Origin: Brenneria bubanii
GTDB taxonomy: Bacteria; Pseudomonadota; Gammaproteobacteria; Enterobacterales; Enterobacteriaceae
Length of the DNA: 64,000 bases
Direction: 5' to 3'
Assembly: GCF_022378355.1 (NCBI RefSeq)
Contig: NZ_JAKMAJ010000003.1
Span: 124,001-188,000 of the forward strand
Every line of letters starts with the position of its first letter. The stretch's first letter is position 1. Below are positions 59,764 through 64,000 of this stretch, piece by piece. Position numbers and translations under genes: made by a program. Below the pieces are notes generated by a model. It saw nothing but the letters and a program-made list of their open reading frames with translations, was not told the DNA's origin and did no database searches.

Positions 59764-61962
59764 TCAGAAATCAAAGGTGACGGATGCGCGCACTTCACGT
59801 CCGGCGCCAGGGAAAGCGCTGGCGGACCCGACGCTGCCGTCGGTGTCAGACGGAAAAATGGAAGCCCAGTAGCGCTCATTGGTTACATTGTCGACCGACA
59901 CCCGGAGCGTGGTCGGAACATTGCTCAGCCTCGTGGTGTAGCGGGTTCCCAGATCGAGCGTGGTATAGCTGTTCACCCAGGCGTTATTGGTGGCATTCGC
60001 GGCGCGTTTTCCGGTGTAATGAACATTGGCGCTATAAACCAGCTCCGGCATTGACGGCAGGCTATATTCCATCAGCAGATTCGCCTGTGTTTTTGGTACG
60101 CCGACCACCCGTTTATTACTGGTGCTGTCGGATACGGTATTTTTGAGCCGCGGATCGAGGAAGGTGACGCCGCTGTAGATGTTCAGCCCTTGCCACAGGT
60201 TGCCGCTTGCGGTGAGTTCCAACCCGTTATTCACCTGATCGCCCTGCTCTTTGTAGACCATATCGTCGGGATCGGTATAAGCGAACGGGCGTTTCAAGCG
60301 AAACAGCGCCGCGCCGAGATTCATGCCGTTTAAATCCTTTTTCACGCCGATTTCATACTGCCGGCTGCGGTAGGGATCCAAGGTTTGCCCTGCATTTTTC
60401 ACCCTGCTTCCCACCGGCGCGGTTCCCCCCTGCTCCAGCGAGTCCGCATAGCTGATATAGGCCATCAGCGTCGGGGTGATGTTGTACATTAACGCGATAT
60501 TCGGGCTTAACCCGTCTTCATTCACCTGACCGGTTTTGGCGCCTTGACTGTTGAAATCACGAGTTTCCAGCCAGCTCTGACTGAGATAAAACATGGCGGA
60601 CCACTGTGGATTAAAGGTTAGGGTATCGCCCATGGTGATGCTTTGCTGAGTGTTATCGCTGCCCTTATAGCGATCGCCGTTCTTGCGGATCTTCCCATCA
60701 CCCGGTTCTTGCAGGGATGCGGGATGATAAAAACTGGACGTACCCAGGCTATAACGCTGGCTGGCTCCTCTGGCGCTGTAGATAGACCAGACGTAGCCAG
60801 TGGTGGCGAAAGCCAGCTCGTGTCCGATACCGCCGGTATCCGCATGGCCATTCAGGGTGACCGTATTGCTCCAGACACGAAAACGCCCGGATGCGGCGGA
60901 ATCATTTATGGCGCGGGCGATGGTTCCCGCGTTATCGGTCAAGGTATTGGATACCGTGCGCATGGCTCGATCCGCCTGCTGCCAGCCGACGCCGGCGGTA
61001 AGATACCAGTCGTCGTTGAAATAATGAATCAGACGACTGCCGAGGGTATCGGTCGTCAGATCGTTACCGGTAGTCGGCAGCGTGAAGTTTTTATTGCTGG
61101 CGCTGGGCGCTTTCGGCAGTTTGATGCCGGGGCCGTAGCTAAAGCCGCCGACATAGCCTTTTTGCAAAAACGCATAATGGCTGGCGTCGAGCTGGAGTTG
61201 AGTGCCGGGTTGAATATTCCAGTCCAGCGCCAGCGATGCCAGCCTACGGCGCAACGTGCTGTCGTCAACGTTGCCTTCCCCTTCCTCATTCAGCAAATTC
61301 AGTCGATAGCCAAAACGGTTTTCATCATCAAATTGTCCGCCAAGGTCAAGATGGCCGCTGTAGGCGTTACGGCTCTGATACCCCAGCGTCACTTTACGCA
61401 AGTTCTGTTCAGTAGGCCGTTTCGCCACGAAATTAAACTGCCCGGCCGGGCTGGCCGGACCGTATAACGCCCCGCTCAGGCTGTTGAGCACATCCAATCG
61501 TTCCAGCATCTCGACCGGGAATGCCGTGGTGGACACGATATTCAGCCCGTCAAGGCGGCTGTTGGATACCACGCTCCCCTGCATACCGCGGCTTTGCGGC
61601 CGCCCGACGTCCATGCCGCCGCGGGCCTGCATCTGAGTACTCGGCGCATATTTCAATAACGCGCTGACGTTTTTAGCCTGTTGATTATCAATCATTTCCC
61701 GGGTAACGGTGGTGGTGGAGTATGGGGTTTCGACCCAGGTCTTGTTGCCGATGGGGCCAAGCTCGATATCCGTGGCGACGAAACCGGCGCCGGCTCGGGT
61801 CTCGGATGTCACGCCCGATGGCGCCGTGGCGGTCACCACGATTTGATCGTCTTTGCGGGCGGTATTCTTATCCACTGATGAGGAAGCCGAATCCGCCGCC
61901 GTTGCGGCGACGGTCATGCCGGGCAAGGCCGTTAGCATGACGGCCAAAAAGGTTTTGTTCAT
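59764..61962 (-). CDS. TonB-dependent siderophore receptor
   Basis: A 732-residue outer-membrane receptor. The ATG at 61962 has AGGTG five bases upstream; a GTG three codons earlier overlaps that site. The signal peptide ends near TVAATA, followed by the TonB-box-like DQIVVTATAP. The plug domain (about 60-175) has VTREMIDNQQAKNVSALLKYAPSTQ in part and RGMQG. A ~550-residue beta-barrel follows, ending ...RASVTFDF with the C-terminal Phe required for insertion. The NVTNERYWAS and GVKKDLNGM repeats are typical of FhuE/FpvA-type siderophore receptors. The substrate is not predictable. A Fur box was looked for upstream and not clearly found. Confidence 0.9.
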   Translation of the reverse strand: MNKTFLAVMLTALPGMTVAATAADSASSSVDKNTARKDDQIVVTATAPSGVTSETRAGAGFVATDIELGPIGNKTWVETPYSTTTVTREMIDNQQAKNVSALLKYAPSTQMQARGGMDVGRPQSRGMQGSVVSNSRLDGLNIVSTTAFPVEMLERLDVLNSLSGALYGPASPAGQFNFVAKRPTEQNLRKVTLGYQSRNAYSGHLDLGGQFDDENRFGYRLNLLNEEGEGNVDDSTLRRRLASLALDWNIQPGTQLQLDASHYAFLQKGYVGGFSYGPGIKLPKAPSASNKNFTLPTTGNDLTTDTLGSRLIHYFNDDWYLTAGVGWQQADRAMRTVSNTLTDNAGTIARAINDSAASGRFRVWSNTVTLNGHADTGGIGHELAFATTGYVWSIYSARGASQRYSLGTSSFYHPASLQEPGDGKIRKNGDRYKGSDNTQQSITMGDTLTFNPQWSAMFYLSQSWLETRDFNSQGAKTGQVNEDGLSPNIALMYNITPTLMAYISYADSLEQGGTAPVGSRVKNAGQTLDPYRSRQYEIGVKKDLNGMNLGAALFRLKRPFAYTDPDDMVYKEQGDQVNNGLELTASGNLWQGLNIYSGVTFLDPRLKNTVSDSTSNKRVVGVPKTQANLLMEYSLPSMPELVYSANVHYTGKRAANATNNAWVNSYTTLDLGTRYTTRLSNVPTTLRVSVDNVTNERYWASIFPSDTDGSVGSASAFPGAGREVRASVTFDF

Positions 61963-62405
61963 TGCGTTCACCTACGCATCGTTATATGAACTTTTATACT
62001 ACGACTCTGAGTAGGGGGATTTGCTGATATGCATCAACAATGCCCTTGTGATGTAAATAACCGGGAACTTTCAGACCGCGGATCATGATTCGTTATTACA
62101 GCAATCATATTGTTCAGCGGATTTTCATATATCAGGTCATGTATAACTGCGCCTGTGTAAATACCAGCCCATGCTTGGATTCTTTTCTTTTTAGCCTTTG
62201 CATATTAATAACCAATTTCTAATTATCTGGTAATTGTTTTACTCTGAAAAAGTAAAAAATGCTTCTTCATCATATGGATGAGAATAAATATCAAGGACTT
62301 TTTTTATTGAAGGCCGTCGGTTAGCGATAAGAAATTATTATTTTAATAAAAACAATGTGCTTATTTCCTTTGACGGTATGCATATTGCGATAATAGGGGT
62401 TTTAG
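61963..62405. other. AT-rich intergenic region, receptor / xdhC
   Basis: 443 bp between divergent genes, strongly AT-rich. It should hold both promoters. I see no gene, no clear Fur box and no long inverted repeat. Confidence 0.45.
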
Positions 62406-63218
62406 ATGGGGTTGTTTTCTTATGCTGCGGAGTTGGAAAAAAATAATCGCAGCTTTGCTTTTATCCAAATCGTCGAGTGTCATGGGTCTACGCCGCGCCA
62501 TGACGCCTGCATGCTGATGGATGATCTCGGTAATATAATGGGTACGATTGGCGGCGGGATGATGGAAAGACGGGTACTGGAACAGGCGACGGACGCGCTG
62601 GCGAAGGGGGAATCCCGCATTTTTCAGGGGCGCATGGCCCGGCGCGGCGAAGGCGCCATCGGGGCGGACTGCGGCGGCGCCATGACCGTGCATATTGCGG
62701 TTCATGCCAAACAGCCGCAGTTAGTGCTTATCGGCGGCGGTCACGTCAACCGCGCGATTGCCCAACTGGCGGCGCATCTGGCGTTTACTATCTCCGTGGT
62801 TGATACCTGGCAGGAGAACCTGACCCACCCGCAACTGCCCGCCGTCTGTTCGCGCCTGCACTGCGAAACCTTTACCCAGGGAATAAATCAGCTCGCGCTG
62901 GACAATAACAGTTTCGTCATCATCGCCACCAACAGCAGCGACCGCGAAGCGCTCAGCCAGCTTATTCACGCCGATGTCGGCTATTTGGGACTATTGGCCA
63001 GCCGACGCAAAGTACAGACGCTCAAGGCCGCGCTTCAGGAGAACGGGGTATCCGATGAGCGAATCGGCGCCTTGCGTTCCCCTATCGGTCTGGATATCGG
63101 CGCCGAAACGCCGGCAGAGATCGCCATCAGCGTACTGGCGGAGGTGCTGCTGATAAAAAATAACGCGAAAGGAAAATCCATGAACATCGTCGACCAACCG
63201 CAACATCCGTCAAGCTGA
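62406..63218 (+). CDS. XdhC-family molybdenum-enzyme accessory protein
   Basis: A 270-residue protein with an N-terminal XdhC/CoxI domain (SFAFIQIVECHGSTPRHDACMLM, TIGGGMMERRVLEQA, GADCGGAMTVHI) and a C-terminal Rossmann domain (LVLIGGGHVNRAIAQLA, YLGLLASRRKVQTL). Such proteins deliver and sulfurate the molybdenum cofactor for xanthine-dehydrogenase-type enzymes. The convergent neighbour is a molybdenum subunit of that type, which supports the role. Confidence 0.88.
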   Translation: MGLFSYAAELEKNNRSFAFIQIVECHGSTPRHDACMLMDDLGNIMGTIGGGMMERRVLEQATDALAKGESRIFQGRMARRGEGAIGADCGGAMTVHIAVHAKQPQLVLIGGGHVNRAIAQLAAHLAFTISVVDTWQENLTHPQLPAVCSRLHCETFTQGINQLALDNNSFVIIATNSSDREALSQLIHADVGYLGLLASRRKVQTLKAALQENGVSDERIGALRSPIGLDIGAETPAEIAISVLAEVLLIKNNAKGKSMNIVDQPQHPSS

Positions 63219-63242
63219 TTCGCCACCTTCTGGCAAGCCGCG

Positions 63243-63281
63243 CTATCCGTCAATCCGCCACCTTAGCGGACTGACGGATAG
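63243..63281. terminator. Long hairpin between convergent xdhC and xdh genes
   Basis: CTATCCGTCA at 63243-63252 pairs with TGACGGATAG at 63272-63281, extended inward by ATCCGC/GCGGAC with one mismatch and a 7-base loop. It has no T tract. A bidirectional terminator or a short repeated element are both possible. Confidence 0.45.
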
Positions 63282-63330
63282 GCACGCATTTACCGATTAA
63301 TCACGGGTATGACCGTAGCGGCACAACATC

Positions 63331-64000
63331 CTAAAGGATGGCGAAAATTTCATCATCCGCGTCCCGATAGGCGCTTTTCAGCGCATCAATCGCCGCCAGC
63401 ACGCGCTCCGGCGTAGCCGGAATGTCCAAATCGACCGCGACGCGCCCCGTCGCCAGACTGGCTATCGCATCCCGCAACGCGCACCAGACGGCGATCGCCA
63501 ACATGAAAGGCGGTTCGCCGATGGCTTTGGAGTGAAAGACGGTCTGCTTGGGGTTCGCGCGGTTTTCCACCAGCCGGACGTTAAACCGGCGCGGACATTC
63601 GCCGAACGTGGGAATTTTATAGCTGGCCGGTCCGTCGGTAAGTAAGCGCCCCTGTTCGTTCCACACCAGCTCTTCGCTGGTCAGCCAGCCCATCCCCTGA
63701 ATGAATCCGCCCTCCACCTGACCAATGTCAATCGCCGGATTCAGTGAATCCCCCACATCATGCAAAATATCCGTCTGAACCACGCGATATTCGCCGGTCA
63801 GCGTATCCACCACCACCTCCGAGCAGGTCATACCGTAAACGTAATAATAGAACGGACGGCCTTCGCCCTGATCGCGATCGTAGTAGATGCTCGGGGTAGC
63901 GTAGTACCCCTGGCTGGCCAACGATACCTGACGGAAATGCGCCAGTTGCGCCACTTCCGCCATCGTCATCAGTTTTTCGCCGGCTTTGACCATGCCGTTA
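63331..64000 (-). CDS. Xanthine dehydrogenase-type molybdopterin subunit, C-terminal part
   Basis: The leftward frame is open to the right edge, giving the last ~220 residues of a large molybdenum-binding subunit. Landmarks are FRQVSLASQGYYATPSIYYDRD, HDVGDSLNPAIDIGQVEGGFIQGMGWLTSEE in two blocks, and SKAIGEPPFMLAIAVWCALRDAI. The Gly-Glu pair of GEPP contains the active-site glutamate of the family. It oxidises hypoxanthine/xanthine or a related substrate. It is convergent with xdhC. The N-terminal majority lies outside the window. Confidence 0.88.
   Translation of the reverse strand, partial: NGMVKAGEKLMTMAEVAQLAHFRQVSLASQGYYATPSIYYDRDQGEGRPFYYYVYGMTCSEVVVDTLTGEYRVVQTDILHDVGDSLNPAIDIGQVEGGFIQGMGWLTSEELVWNEQGRLLTDGPASYKIPTFGECPRRFNVRLVENRANPKQTVFHSKAIGEPPFMLAIAVWCALRDAIASLATGRVAVDLDIPATPERVLAAIDALKSAYRDADDEIFAIL

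Noticed and set aside
61963..62405. A Fur box in front of the siderophore receptor
   Set aside because: I looked for GATAATGAT-like repeats and found only weak partial matches in very AT-rich DNA.

Overview
The window looks like a chromosomal segment of a plant-associated member of the Enterobacterales, probably Pectobacteriaceae (Brenneria/Pectobacterium/Dickeya type). Three things point there: near-Escherichia-like housekeeping proteins in enterobacterial order (ogt-fnr-uspE, pntAB-ydgH, kdsA-sirB1-sirB2-prmC-prfA-hemA / lolB-ispE-prs-ychH-pth-ychF), a srfABC operon, and a Klebsiella-type nitrogen-fixation (nif) regulon. No rRNA, tRNA or CRISPR array was recognised. The genus is an inference from gene content only.

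Layout. 1-7.6 kb: tail of an unidentified gene, a YciI-like gene, then the tightly overlapping operon srfA-srfB-srfC (bitopic Pro-rich protein, Hsp70/actin-fold ATPase, dynamin-like GTPase). 7.8-15.7 kb: a DJ-1/PfpI protein, ogt, fnr (with its own FNR box), uspE, pntAB and ydgH. 15.8-26.5 kb: cell-envelope, translation and haem genes. 26.6-28.7 kb: a scar of decayed mobile or accessory DNA (integrase stub, GNAT acetyltransferase, HNH-nuclease fragment, 5'-truncated metallo-hydrolase). 28.7-35.4 kb: an acetoin/diacetyl reductase, a MalT/AcoK-like regulator, an exported ClpP-like protein, a NicO-type metal exporter and a broken unknown gene.

35.4-56.6 kb is a nif block: nifB-nifQ and nifL-nifA leftwards, rnfABCDGEH-nifF rightwards, then nifE-nifN-nifX, iscA(nif)-nifU-nifS-nifV-nifW-nifZ-nifM leftwards. 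Sigma-54 (-24/-12) elements and TGT-N10-ACA NifA sites sit in front of nifB, rnfA, iscA-nif and nifE; an atypical -24/-12 element precedes nifL. The order matches the Klebsiella cluster from nifE to nifQ, with two changes: an Rnf operon is inserted between nifF and nifL, and nothing corresponding to nifJ-nifHDKTY lies next to nifE. The biosynthetic genes (B, E, N, X, Q, V, U, S), the accessory genes (M, W, Z), electron supply (Rnf to NifF) and regulators (L, A) are therefore here, while the nitrogenase structural genes must lie elsewhere or be absent. Between nifF and nifM are a dead S66 peptidase gene and an orphan low-GC ORF.

56.9-64 kb: quinone-dependent D-lactate dehydrogenase, a periplasmic metal/siderophore-binding protein with a TonB-dependent receptor, an XdhC-family protein and the C-terminal part of a xanthine-dehydrogenase-type molybdenum subunit running off the right edge. 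The least understood unit with intact genes is srfABC. The exported ClpP-like protein and the Rnf-fed nif block with missing nifHDK are the next most interesting.
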